Part shown: positions 1 through 6,100 of the stretch, in pieces
Layout of the letters: each line of letters starts with the position of its first letter
Position numbering within the stretch: the first letter of the stretch is position 1
Assembly (NCBI GenBank): GCA_023428785.1
Contig: JAEYWU010000054.1
Coordinates: forward strand, 1-7,345
Direction of reading: 5' to 3'
Length of the DNA stretch: 7,345 nt
Source of the DNA: Pseudomonadota bacterium
GTDB lineage: Bacteria > Pseudomonadota > Alphaproteobacteria > Caulobacterales > Caulobacteraceae
Notes under the pieces: generated by a model
Databases searched by the model: none
What the model saw: only the letters and a program-made list of their open reading frames with translations
What the model was told of the DNA's origin: nothing
Position numbers and translations under genes: made by a program

Positions 1-301
1 AAGAATTCTCACCCTCTAGATCCCCGCCGATCCGCACCACCCGCATACTCCTCAGGTCCCCACGCCAGGGGAGGGCGCATGGCCAGCGACCTTGTCGGTG
101 TGAGGATGCGGACTGAGCGGATAGCGGCGGGGCGGAGTACCCGCTGGTTCCAGCGTTCATCTCGTTGGGATGGAGCTGACCGTCCGGGGCTGACCCAAAA
201 TCTGCGTAGGCCCTAATACGGCTGCCCAGCAGGAGCTCCGGGAAAACAGACGCGGCGGAGCGCACCCGAGGGTCGAAACGCTCAAACTACCCCCACGGTC
301 A

Positions 302-318
302 CCGGACCCGAAGTCCGG
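302..318. repeat. Perfect inverted repeat, 6-bp stem
   Basis: CCGGAC (302-307) and GTCCGG (313-318) are exact reverse complements separated by a five-base loop CCGAA; the loop reads TTCGG on the minus strand. The stem is all strong pairs except one A-T. No T-run follows on either strand, so it is not a typical intrinsic terminator. It could be a processing or stability element of a transcript running past dxs, or a chance GC-rich palindrome. Confidence 0.5.
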
Positions 319-377
319 CGCTCCGCCTGCCCTCCCACCTTCCGAGCGAAAGCCGGAGGAGAAAGACGCACGTCCAC

Positions 378-395
378 CCCTCTCCCAGGGGAGGG
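378..395. repeat. GC-rich hairpin downstream of dxs
   Basis: CCCTCTC (378-384) can pair with GGGAGGG (389-395) around the loop CCAG, giving seven pairs, one of them a T-G wobble. It sits about 30 bases beyond the dxs stop in the direction of dxs transcription. Its right half repeats the 11-mer found at 65-75. It may be a copy of a dispersed intergenic palindrome, or a 3'-end stabilising hairpin for the operon mRNA. There is no T-tract directly after it on the minus strand. Confidence 0.45.
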
Positions 396-399
396 ATCC

Positions 400-419
400 A
401 AAAAGAAGGACGCACCGTC
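400..419 (-). terminator. Weak candidate intrinsic terminator after dxs
   Basis: Read on the minus strand just past the dxs stop, GACG (419-416), loop GTG and CGTC (412-409) form a four-pair stem. It is followed by a T-rich run ending in five consecutive T (404-400). Position and T-tract suit termination of the xseB-dxs operon, but the stem is short. The larger GC-rich hairpin just beyond (378-395) may assist, or termination may be Rho-dependent. Confidence 0.3.
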
Positions 420-424
420 TGAGT

Positions 425-2335
425 CTAGGCCCGAACCGCCCGGTCCGCGCTGATGCCCAATGCCGTCATGGCGCTGGCGGCGATGCCTTCGGCGTTGAGG
501 CCGGCCAGGGCGTACATGGCCTCAGGCTTGTCGTGGTCCTGAAAGATGTCGGGCAGGGTGAGTGTTCTCACCTTGAGGCCCCGGTCCAGTGCGCCCTTGT
601 CAGCCAGCAGGTGCAGCACAAAGGCGCCGAAGCCACCGACCGAGCCTTCCTCGATAGTGATCAGGGCCTCATGCTCGCGGGCCAGCCGCAGGATCATCTC
701 CTCGTCCAGCGGCTTGGCGAAGCGGGCGTCGGCCACGGTGGCGGAAATCCCTCGCGCGGCCAGCAGCTCGGCCGCCTTAATCGTCTCGGACAGGCGGGTG
801 CCCAGGCTCAGCAGGGCGACGGTCGTGCCTTCGCGGACGATGCGGCCCTTGCCGATTTCCAGAGGCGCGGACAGTTCCGGGATATCGACCCCTTCCCCGT
901 CGCCGCGGGGATAGCGGAAGGCCGAGGGGCGATCATCGATCTCCAGGCTGGTCGCAATCATGGCGGCCAGTTCCGCCTCGTCCGCCGCCGCCATCAGCAC
1001 CATGCCGGGCAGGGCGCCCAGATAGCCGACATCGAAGGTCCCGGCGTGGGTGCAGCCGTCCGCCCCGACCAGACCCGCCCGGTCGATGGCGAAGCGCACC
1101 GGCAGGGACTGGATCGCCACATCGTGGACCACCTGGTCATAGCCGCGCTGCAGGAAGGTCGAATACAGGGCGCAGACCGGCTTGAGCCCGCCGGCCGCAA
1201 GGCCCGCCGCGAAGGTCACGGCGTGCTGTTCGGCGATGCCGACGTCGAAGGTCCGGTCCGGGAAGGCCTGGCCGAACAGGTCCAGGCCGGTGCCCGAGGG
1301 CATGGCGGCGGTGATCGCCACGATCTTGTCGTCCCGCTCGGCCCGCTTGATCAGCTCGGTCCCGAAGACCTTGGTGTAGCTGGGGGCGTTGGACTTGGGC
1401 TTGTGCTGGGCGCCCGAGACCACGTCGAACTTGACCACCCCGTGGTACTTGTCGGCCGAGTTCTCGGCCGGGCCATAGCCCTTGCCCTTCTTGGTCACGA
1501 CATGGACCAGGACCGGCCGGTCGGTGATCTCCGAGGCGTTCTTCAGGATCGGGACCAGGGCTTCCATGTCGTGGCCGTCGACCGGGCCGACATAGTAGAA
1601 GCCGAGCTCCTCGAAGAAGGTGCCGCCGGTGACCATGCCGCGGGCGTATTCCTCAGCCTTGCGCGCGGCTTCCTTCAGCGGCCCCGGCAGGATGGAGGCG
1701 GCCTTCTTGCCGACCTTGCGCATCGAGCGATAGGCGCCGCCCGAGACCAGGCCCGCCAGATAGGCGCTCATGCCGCCGACCGGGGGCGCGATCGACATGT
1801 CGTTGTCGTTGAGCACCACCATCAGCTGGCCGCTGGTGGCTTCGGCGGCGTTGTTCATGGCCTCATAGGCCATGCCCGCCGACATCGAGCCGTCGCCGAT
1901 CACGGCCACGACCTTGGCGTCCGTACCTGCCTTGTCGCGGGCCACGCAGAAGCCGAGCGCCGCCGAGATCGAGGTCGCCGCGTGGGCCGCGCCGAACGGG
2001 TCGTATTCGCTCTCGCTGCGCTTGGTGAAGCCCGACAGGCCGCCGCTCTGGCGCAGGGTCCGGATGCGGTCCCGCCGGCCGGTCAGGACCTTGTGCGGAT
2101 AGGCCTGGTGGCCGACGTCCCAGATCAGGGTGTCGGTCGGAGTGTTGAAGACGTGGTGCAGGGCCACCGTCAGCTCGATCACGCCGAGCGCCGAGCCCAG
2201 ATGCCCGCCAGTCACCGAAACCGCGTCGATCACTTCATCGCGCAACTCGGTCGAGAGCTGCGTCAGCTGCGGAATCGAGAAACCCCGCATGTCGGCGGGC
2301 CAGGTGACGGTGTCGAGAAGAGGCGTGTGCGGCAT
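425..2335 (-). CDS. dxs: 1-deoxy-D-xylulose-5-phosphate synthase
   Basis: Dxs is a cytoplasmic, thiamine-diphosphate-dependent enzyme. It condenses pyruvate with glyceraldehyde 3-phosphate to DXP, the first and usually controlling step of the MEP isoprenoid pathway, and DXP also feeds thiamine and pyridoxal synthesis. The 636-residue length is normal for the family. Visible motifs in order are the GGH segment with His45, the ThDP/metal signature GDGS (147-150) to NDND (176-179), the central pyrimidine-binding domain with the catalytic Glu369 in GIAEQHAV, DRAGLVGADG with His430 just after it (418-430), and YPRG (475-478), followed by the transketolase C-terminal domain. The position after GADG, often Pro, is Cys428 here. 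It starts at ATG 2335, 34 bases after the ispA stop. The upstream Shine-Dalgarno is weak (GAG close to the start), so translational coupling with ispA is likely. It is the last gene of the operon. Confidence 0.97.
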   Translation of the reverse strand: MPHTPLLDTVTWPADMRGFSIPQLTQLSTELRDEVIDAVSVTGGHLGSALGVIELTVALHHVFNTPTDTLIWDVGHQAYPHKVLTGRRDRIRTLRQSGGLSGFTKRSESEYDPFGAAHAATSISAALGFCVARDKAGTDAKVVAVIGDGSMSAGMAYEAMNNAAEATSGQLMVVLNDNDMSIAPPVGGMSAYLAGLVSGGAYRSMRKVGKKAASILPGPLKEAARKAEEYARGMVTGGTFFEELGFYYVGPVDGHDMEALVPILKNASEITDRPVLVHVVTKKGKGYGPAENSADKYHGVVKFDVVSGAQHKPKSNAPSYTKVFGTELIKRAERDDKIVAITAAMPSGTGLDLFGQAFPDRTFDVGIAEQHAVTFAAGLAAGGLKPVCALYSTFLQRGYDQVVHDVAIQSLPVRFAIDRAGLVGADGCTHAGTFDVGYLGALPGMVLMAAADEAELAAMIATSLEIDDRPSAFRYPRGDGEGVDIPELSAPLEIGKGRIVREGTTVALLSLGTRLSETIKAAELLAARGISATVADARFAKPLDEEMILRLAREHEALITIEEGSVGGFGAFVLHLLADKGALDRGLKVRTLTLPDIFQDHDKPEAMYALAGLNAEGIAASAMTALGISADRAVRA

Positions 2336-2369
2336 GGTCTCAGAACGAGGGCCGCCGGATGAGGCGGCG

Positions 2370-3269
2370 TCAGACCGTGCGCTCTAGCACGAAATCAAGG
2401 CTTTCCTTGAGCGAAACCGCGCGTTCGCCGAAAATCTCGAGCCGGTCACGCGCCTGCGACGCCAGGAGAGAGACCCGCTCACGCGCCTGTTCCACGCCCA
2501 GCAGGGTGACAAAGTTGGCCTTGCCCCGGTCAGCATCCTTGCCGACCGCCTTGCCGAGCGCCTCGGCATGACCCTCGACGTCCAGCAGATCGTCCGTGAT
2601 CTGATAGGCCAGACCCAGGTCCTGGGCGAAGGAGATCAGGGCCGAGCGCTCTGTATCGCGAGCGTCCGCCATGATGGCGGGAATCTCAAACGCATAGGCG
2701 ATCAGGGCGCCGGTCTTCATCCGCTGCATGCGAGCCACCTGGCCCAGATCTTCGCCTCGGCCCAGCAGGTCGATCATCTGGCCGCCCACCATGCCCAGGG
2801 CTCCGGACGCGTAGGCCAACCGCCCGATCAATTCGGTGCGGATCTCGGCGTCGTCGTGGGTGTCGGGATCGGCGAGGATTTCGAAGGCCACGGCCTGAAG
2901 CGCGTCGCCTGCGAGAATGGCGGTCGCCTCGTCATAGGCGATGTGCGCGGTCGGCCGGCCCCGCCTCAGGTCGTCGTCGTCCATCGACGGCAGGTCATCG
3001 TGGATGAGGCTGTAGGTGTGGATGCACTCCAGCGCGCACGCTGCGCGCAGCACGCCGCGCTCGTCGATATCGAACAGCCGCGCTGCCTCAAGCGCGAAGA
3101 AGGGGCGGATGCGCTTGCCCGGGCCCAGCGCCGAATAGCGCATGGCCTCGATCACGCGGGCCTCGGGGCCCTCGGCGCGCGGCAGCAGTTCGTCAAGCGC
3201 GACGGTGACGAGGTCCGCGGCCTCGGCCAGCCGCCCGGCGACGCTGGGAAGATTGGCGGCCGATCTCAG
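2370..3269 (-). CDS. ispA: Farnesyl diphosphate synthase (polyprenyl synthetase), probable CTG start
   Basis: IspA condenses dimethylallyl and isopentenyl diphosphates to geranyl and then farnesyl diphosphate (FPP). FPP feeds undecaprenyl phosphate, quinone side chains and other isoprenoids. From the proposed start it is 299 residues, the usual length. It shows GKRIRP (51-56), the first Asp-rich motif DDLPSMD (91-97) continuing DDDLRRG, and the second motif DDLLD (226-230). Tyr and Ser at positions -5 and -4 before the first motif, together with a four-residue insertion within it, match bacterial type II FPP synthases. Start choice: conserved-looking N-terminal helix sequence (RLAEAADLVTVALDELLP, about 13-30) lies upstream of the first canonical start, GTG at 3155 (codon 39), and no ATG, GTG or TTG occurs in frame before it. 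CTG at 3269 overlaps the csaA TGA as CTGA and has GGGAGG five bases upstream. Identity is very sure; the exact start is likely but unproven. Confidence 0.9.
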   Translation of the reverse strand: MRSAANLPSVAGRLAEAADLVTVALDELLPRAEGPEARVIEAMRYSALGPGKRIRPFFALEAARLFDIDERGVLRAACALECIHTYSLIHDDLPSMDDDDLRRGRPTAHIAYDEATAILAGDALQAVAFEILADPDTHDDAEIRTELIGRLAYASGALGMVGGQMIDLLGRGEDLGQVARMQRMKTGALIAYAFEIPAIMADARDTERSALISFAQDLGLAYQITDDLLDVEGHAEALGKAVGKDADRGKANFVTLLGVEQARERVSLLASQARDRLEIFGERAVSLKESLDFVLERTV

Positions 3270-3616
3270 AACAACCTCCCGCCGATGGGTGCGTCGCGGT
3301 CGACGCCGACCAGCACGACCTTGCCGTTGGAGTCGGGGAAACCCAGCGTCAGGACCTCGGACATCACCGGCCCGATCTGGCGCGGCGGAAAGTTCACCAC
3401 GGCCGCGACCTTGCGGCCGACCAGCTGGTCGAGGGTGTAATGTTCGGTGATCTGGGCCGACGAACGCTTCACCCCGATGTCCGGGCCGAAGTCGATGCGC
3501 AGCTTGAAGGCAGGCTTGCGCGCCTCCGGGAAGGCCTCGGCTTCGACGATGACGCCCAGCCGGACATCGACCTTGAGGAAGTCGTCGAAGCTGATGGTTT
3601 CGGCGGAACCGTTCAC
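3266..3616 (-). CDS. csaA: CsaA-type chaperone / tRNA-binding domain protein
   Basis: This is a small cytoplasmic protein with the EMAP-II/Trbp111-like OB fold that binds tRNA. CsaA proteins form dimers and have been described as having chaperone or export-related activity. From GTG 3616 it has 116 residues, close to the family's usual 110 or so. Family features include FLKVDVRLG (13-21), the acidic-to-basic stretch FPEARKPAFKL (29-39), the KRSSAQIT segment (50-57), NFPPRQIGPVMSEVLTLGF (75-93), and a final VVLVGVDRDAPIGGRL. An ATG at 3712 is in frame, but it would add an Arg-rich tail that lies wholly within xseB coding sequence, so I prefer the GTG. That GTG overlaps the xseB stop as GTGA, suggesting translational coupling, since no clear Shine-Dalgarno is present. 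Its link to isoprenoid synthesis is by position only. Confidence 0.92.
   Translation of the reverse strand: MNGSAETISFDDFLKVDVRLGVIVEAEAFPEARKPAFKLRIDFGPDIGVKRSSAQITEHYTLDQLVGRKVAAVVNFPPRQIGPVMSEVLTLGFPDSNGKVVLVGVDRDAPIGGRLF
3275..3280 (-). promoter_or_regulatory. Shine-Dalgarno that decides the ispA start
   Basis: Minus-strand GGGAGG (3280-3275) lies inside the last codons of csaA (GGG AGG), five bases before the CTG at 3269. It is the strongest ribosome-binding-like sequence near the ispA 5' end, at ideal spacing. This supports initiation at the CTG rather than at GTG 3155. Confidence 0.6.
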
Positions 3617-3873
3617 TGGAAGTCGGCGGGATCGGCGCGCTCGGCCTGGCCTGCCTGCCCCACGACGATCTGCTCGACTTGCAGCCGGGCGGCTTCGAGC
3701 CGTTTCTGACAATGGGCCTTCAGCGCCGCGCCCCGCTGGTACAGGCCGATCGCCTCCTCAAGCGGCGCGTCTCCGTGTTCGAGCCGGTCGACGATGGATT
3801 CGAGCTCCTTAAGGGCCGCTTCGAACGAGAGGTCGGCCACGCCCTGGGCGGGATCGGCGGGGGTGCTGGTCAT
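3613..3873 (-). CDS. xseB: Exodeoxyribonuclease VII small subunit
   Basis: XseB is the small subunit of exonuclease VII. Several copies bind the large subunit XseA to form the enzyme, which degrades single-stranded DNA to oligonucleotides in repair and mutagenesis pathways. The 86-residue length is typical. The whole family core is visible at about 15-69: LSFEAALKELESIVDRLEHG, then PLEEAIGLYQRG, then a charged helix ending LQVEQI. This forms the expected two-helix coiled-coil hairpin, with a short non-conserved tail after it. It starts at ATG 3873 and no strong Shine-Dalgarno is seen. It is the first gene of the minus-strand operon, with the promoter expected in 3874-3998. The xseB-ispA-dxs order is well known in proteobacteria, and csaA is the added member here. 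Confidence 0.95.
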   Translation of the reverse strand: MTSTPADPAQGVADLSFEAALKELESIVDRLEHGDAPLEEAIGLYQRGAALKAHCQKRLEAARLQVEQIVVGQAGQAERADPADFQ

Positions 3874-3934
3874 GGCGCGAACCTAGAGAGACAGGCTCTG
3901 ATGGGCAACGGCGGCGAAGCTTCAACACCCACAT

Positions 3935-3963
3935 TTGACACACCACGCACTTTGAAACATAAA
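3935..3963 (+). promoter_or_regulatory. Sigma70-like promoter for the DUF2141 gene
   Basis: A perfect -35 hexamer TTGACA (3935-3940) is followed after 17 bases by CATAAA (3958-3963), which matches four of six positions of TATAAT. The stretch is clearly more AT-rich than its surroundings. The expected transcript start near 3970 gives a short leader carrying the Shine-Dalgarno. A five-base inverted repeat, ACTTT (3949-3953) with AAAGT (3961-3965), overlaps the -10 region and could be an operator half-site pair; this last point is speculative. Confidence 0.55.
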
Positions 3964-3984
3964 GTACTCCATCATCATGGCATC

Positions 3985-3991
3985 AAAGGAG
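3985..3991 (+). promoter_or_regulatory. Strong ribosome binding site of the DUF2141 gene
   Basis: AAAGGAG ends seven bases before ATG 3999. It is a near-ideal Shine-Dalgarno and fixes the start of the downstream secreted protein. Confidence 0.8.
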
Positions 3992-3998
3992 AGCGACG

Positions 3999-4445
3999 AT
4001 GAAAGCGGTAGCGATTTCCCTGGCCAGCCTCGTGGCGGCCCTGACGACGGCGGGCGCGGCCCAGGCGGGCGATGTGACCGTCACCCTCACGGGCGTCCAG
4101 GCCCGTGGCGGCCAACTTCTCGTGACCCTGCAGGCACGTGATCAGTTCATGCAGCGCGGTGGCTTCTCGCAGCGGATCGCGACGCCCACCGCCGGGGACC
4201 TGACCCTGACGTTCGAGGACGTCCCGGCCGGAGACTATGCCCTCTCGGCCATCCACGACGAGAACGGCGACTATCAGATGCAGTCCTCGCCGATAGGCAT
4301 CTCGACCGAAGGCTGGGCGATGTCGAACGGCGATCGCCTGATGGGCCCACCGACCTTTGACATCGTGCGCGTCTCGATTCCCGCCGACGGCGGCCGGATC
4401 ACCGAAGCCATGCGCTACTGGGACGGCCGTATCCCCGGCCAGTAG
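3999..4445 (+). CDS. Secreted DUF2141 family protein
   Basis: This 148-residue protein is predicted to be exported. A Sec signal peptide is evident: Lys2, a hydrophobic core at about 4-19, and an AQA cleavage site at 21-23, leaving a mature protein that starts near Gly24. The mature part is a small beta-rich domain resembling DUF2141. Its characteristic part runs from AGDYALSAIHDENGD (77-91), through SPIGISTEGWAMSN (97-110), to GPPTFD (116-121). The acidic HDENGD turn could bind a metal such as calcium, but that is inference. The family's biochemical role is not established as far as I know. The gene stands alone, reads away from xseB, and has its own good promoter and ribosome binding site. 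Its TAG lies three bases from the convergent pgi stop. Confidence 0.9.
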   Translation: MKAVAISLASLVAALTTAGAAQAGDVTVTLTGVQARGGQLLVTLQARDQFMQRGGFSQRIATPTAGDLTLTFEDVPAGDYALSAIHDENGDYQMQSSPIGISTEGWAMSNGDRLMGPPTFDIVRVSIPADGGRITEAMRYWDGRIPGQ

Positions 4446-4448
4446 GCT

Positions 4449-6032
4449 TCAGCGGCGCGACAGGCGCCGGATTAGGGCGGCGGTCGACGGGTCATGCGAC
4501 CCCTCACCGCCGACTTTCAGTTCGGCGTCGATCGCCTTGGCCAGCACCTTGCCCAGCTCCACGCCCCACTGGTCGAAGCTGTTGATCCCCCAGACCACGC
4601 CCTCGACGAAGGTCTTGTGTTCATAGAGCGCGATCAGGGCGCCGACCGCCTCGGGCGAAAGCCGGTCGAGCACGATCGTTGTCGAAGGCCGGTTGCCAGG
4701 AAAGGCCTTCTGGGGCGCCAGGACATCGGCCTCGGCCTCCGAAGCGCCCGACGCAATCAGCTCGGCGCGAGCATGGGCCGCGGTCTTGCCGATCATCATG
4801 GCCTCGGCCTGTGCGAGCGCATTGGCGTTCAGCGCCAGCTGGGTCGCCACCCCTTCCGGATTGTCGGCCACGACGATGAACTCGGCCGGCACGATCTCGG
4901 TCCCCTGATGCAGCATCTGGAAGAAGGCGTGCTGGCCGTTAGTCCCCGGCTCTCCGAAGACCACCGGACAAGTCGAGCCCCCGACGGGTGTTCCATCCCC
5001 ACGGATGCGCTTGCCGTTCGATTCCATCTCCAGCTGCTGCAGGAAGGATGGCAGGAGCCTAAGTCGATGCGCATAGGGCGCGACGGTGCGAGCGTGCCGG
5101 CCCGCCGTGACGTTGAACACCTGCGCCAGGCCCAGCACGACCGGGGCGTTCCGCTCCAGCGGCGCCGACAGGAAGTGGCCGTCCATGGCGCGGGCGCCGT
5201 CCAGCAGGGCCTGGAACGGCTCCCAGCCCAGCCCGATCGCCAGGCTCACGCCCACCGCCGACCAGAGCGAATACCGGCCGCCGACCCAGTCGGCAAAGCC
5301 CAGCACCTCGCCGCATCCGAAAGCGCGCGCCCTTTCGGGCGCCGCCGAGACGCCGACGAGATGGTCGGCCAGATCGCCCTCGATCCCGGCCTCCAGCCAG
5401 GCCTTGGCCTGACCGGCGTTGGCGAGGGTCTCGAGCGTCGTGAAGGTCTTCGAGACGATGACCGCCAGGGTTCGCGCGGGGTTCAGGCCATGCAGCGCCT
5501 CGGTCAGGTCCGAGCCGTCGATGTTGGAGACGAAGCGAAGCTCAACCTTCGGGGCGAGCGGCTTCAGCGCGGCCCAGACCACGCGCGGACCCAGATCAGA
5601 TCCGCCGATGCCGATGTGGACCACCGCATCGAACCGGCCCTCGCTCCGGACCCTTTCGACCAGCGATCGCATCGCCGCCCGCGCCGAGACGACATCGCCG
5701 GATACAGGCTCGCCCAAGGCGCTGAAGTCCGCGTCATCGGCGGCTCGAAGCGCGGGGTGGAGCACGGCTCGGCCTTCCGAAGCATTGATCGGCTCCCCAC
5801 CGAAGAGAGCCGCGCGGCGCTGCTCCACGCCCGAAGCGCGGGCGAGTTCGATCGCCGCATCGAAGCCGTCGAGGCTCCAGCTCTGCTTGGACAGGTCCAG
5901 CGCCAGGCCCGCCGCCTCCAGCGTCAGGCGGTCCAGCCGGTCAGACTCAGTCGCGAAGCGGTCAAGGATCGAGGCCTCGGCGTCACGGCGGGCAAGGGTG
6001 TCGAATCGGGCGCGGACCGGCTCGGAGGTCAT
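4449..6032 (-). CDS. pgi: Glucose-6-phosphate isomerase
   Basis: Pgi interconverts glucose 6-phosphate and fructose 6-phosphate in the cytoplasm, linking glycolysis/gluconeogenesis with the Entner-Doudoroff and pentose phosphate routes. The 527-residue length is slightly below the E. coli enzyme and normal for the family. Visible are the first SIS domain with GIGGSDLG (141-148) and the phosphate-binding SKTFTT (194-199), family signature one DWVGGRYSLWSAVG (248-261), catalytic Glu337 in MESNGK, His375 in the HQGT motif, and signature two from WGINSFDQ through GVELGK (481-495) ending in the active-site Lys495. All expected catalytic residues are present. The ATG at 6032 has only a weak Shine-Dalgarno. 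The gene is monocistronic in this window, divergent from the 6101 gene and convergent with the DUF2141 gene. Confidence 0.97.
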   Translation of the reverse strand: MTSEPVRARFDTLARRDAEASILDRFATESDRLDRLTLEAAGLALDLSKQSWSLDGFDAAIELARASGVEQRRAALFGGEPINASEGRAVLHPALRAADDADFSALGEPVSGDVVSARAAMRSLVERVRSEGRFDAVVHIGIGGSDLGPRVVWAALKPLAPKVELRFVSNIDGSDLTEALHGLNPARTLAVIVSKTFTTLETLANAGQAKAWLEAGIEGDLADHLVGVSAAPERARAFGCGEVLGFADWVGGRYSLWSAVGVSLAIGLGWEPFQALLDGARAMDGHFLSAPLERNAPVVLGLAQVFNVTAGRHARTVAPYAHRLRLLPSFLQQLEMESNGKRIRGDGTPVGGSTCPVVFGEPGTNGQHAFFQMLHQGTEIVPAEFIVVADNPEGVATQLALNANALAQAEAMMIGKTAAHARAELIASGASEAEADVLAPQKAFPGNRPSTTIVLDRLSPEAVGALIALYEHKTFVEGVVWGINSFDQWGVELGKVLAKAIDAELKVGGEGSHDPSTAALIRRLSRR

Positions 6033-6100
6033 GAATTCAAGGTCTCGTTAACCACGTTGGGCGTAGCGGTGGAGACGAGTCCTAACCCAAGGAGCCGCCC
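6033..6100. other. Divergent intergenic region between pgi and the 6101 gene
   Basis: These 68 bases must hold the start signals of both flanking genes, which read apart. On the plus strand a clear Shine-Dalgarno is visible. I cannot assign convincing -35/-10 pairs for either direction. An in-frame TAA at 6083-6085 blocks any upstream extension of the plus-strand gene. Confidence 0.5.
6089..6094 (+). promoter_or_regulatory. Ribosome binding site of the 6101 gene
   Basis: AAGGAG ends six bases before ATG 6101. Together with the in-frame stop at 6083-6085 it makes this start nearly certain and supports the reality of an otherwise unrecognised gene. Confidence 0.75.

Larger units (their letters stand above)
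1..424. other. Non-coding region downstream of dxs
   Basis: This is the only stretch over 300 bases without a gene. No frame on either strand shows a recognisable protein. One plus-strand frame stays open from the window edge to a TAA at 211-213, but it encodes low-complexity Arg/Pro/Ser-rich sequence and has no Shine-Dalgarno sequence before its first ATG (79). The region holds several GC-rich inverted repeats (57-72, 302-318, 378-395). The 11-mer CCAGGGGAGGG occurs twice (65-75 and 385-395). An imperfect direct repeat starting GAA(A/G)GACGCAC lies at 361-375 and 405-419. I found no tRNA and recognised no riboswitch. It looks like intergenic DNA with dispersed repeat-like palindromes; the left-hand gene lies outside the window. 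Confidence 0.6.

Noticed and set aside
1..213. Open plus-strand frame running in from the left edge, with an ATG at 79
   Set aside because: Low-complexity Arg/Pro/Ser translation, no Shine-Dalgarno, no recognisable family, and it covers repeat-like palindromic DNA.
533..2362. 609-codon plus-strand open frame opposite dxs
   Set aside because: It is antisense to a complete, motif-verified dxs. It is rich in Gly, His, Arg, Gln and Asp, as expected from the mirrored codon bias of GC-rich DNA, with no recognisable domain.
2370..3155. Shorter ispA starting at GTG 3155 (261 residues)
   Set aside because: It would remove family-like N-terminal helix sequence, and the CTG at 3269 with GGGAGG fits better. 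It is kept as the alternative if CTG is not used.
2568..3440. 290-codon plus-strand open frame opposite ispA and csaA
   Set aside because: It spans the antisense of two well-identified genes and their junction, and its composition is that of a shadow frame.
3617..3712. N-terminally extended csaA from ATG 3712
   Set aside because: The extra 32 residues are Arg-rich and lie entirely inside xseB in another frame. The GTGA overlap start gives the normal family length.
4453..4469. Hairpin near the DUF2141/pgi junction as an intrinsic terminator
   Set aside because: It is a six-pair stem formed by Arg codons at the end of pgi, with no T-run on either strand; not enough to call a terminator.
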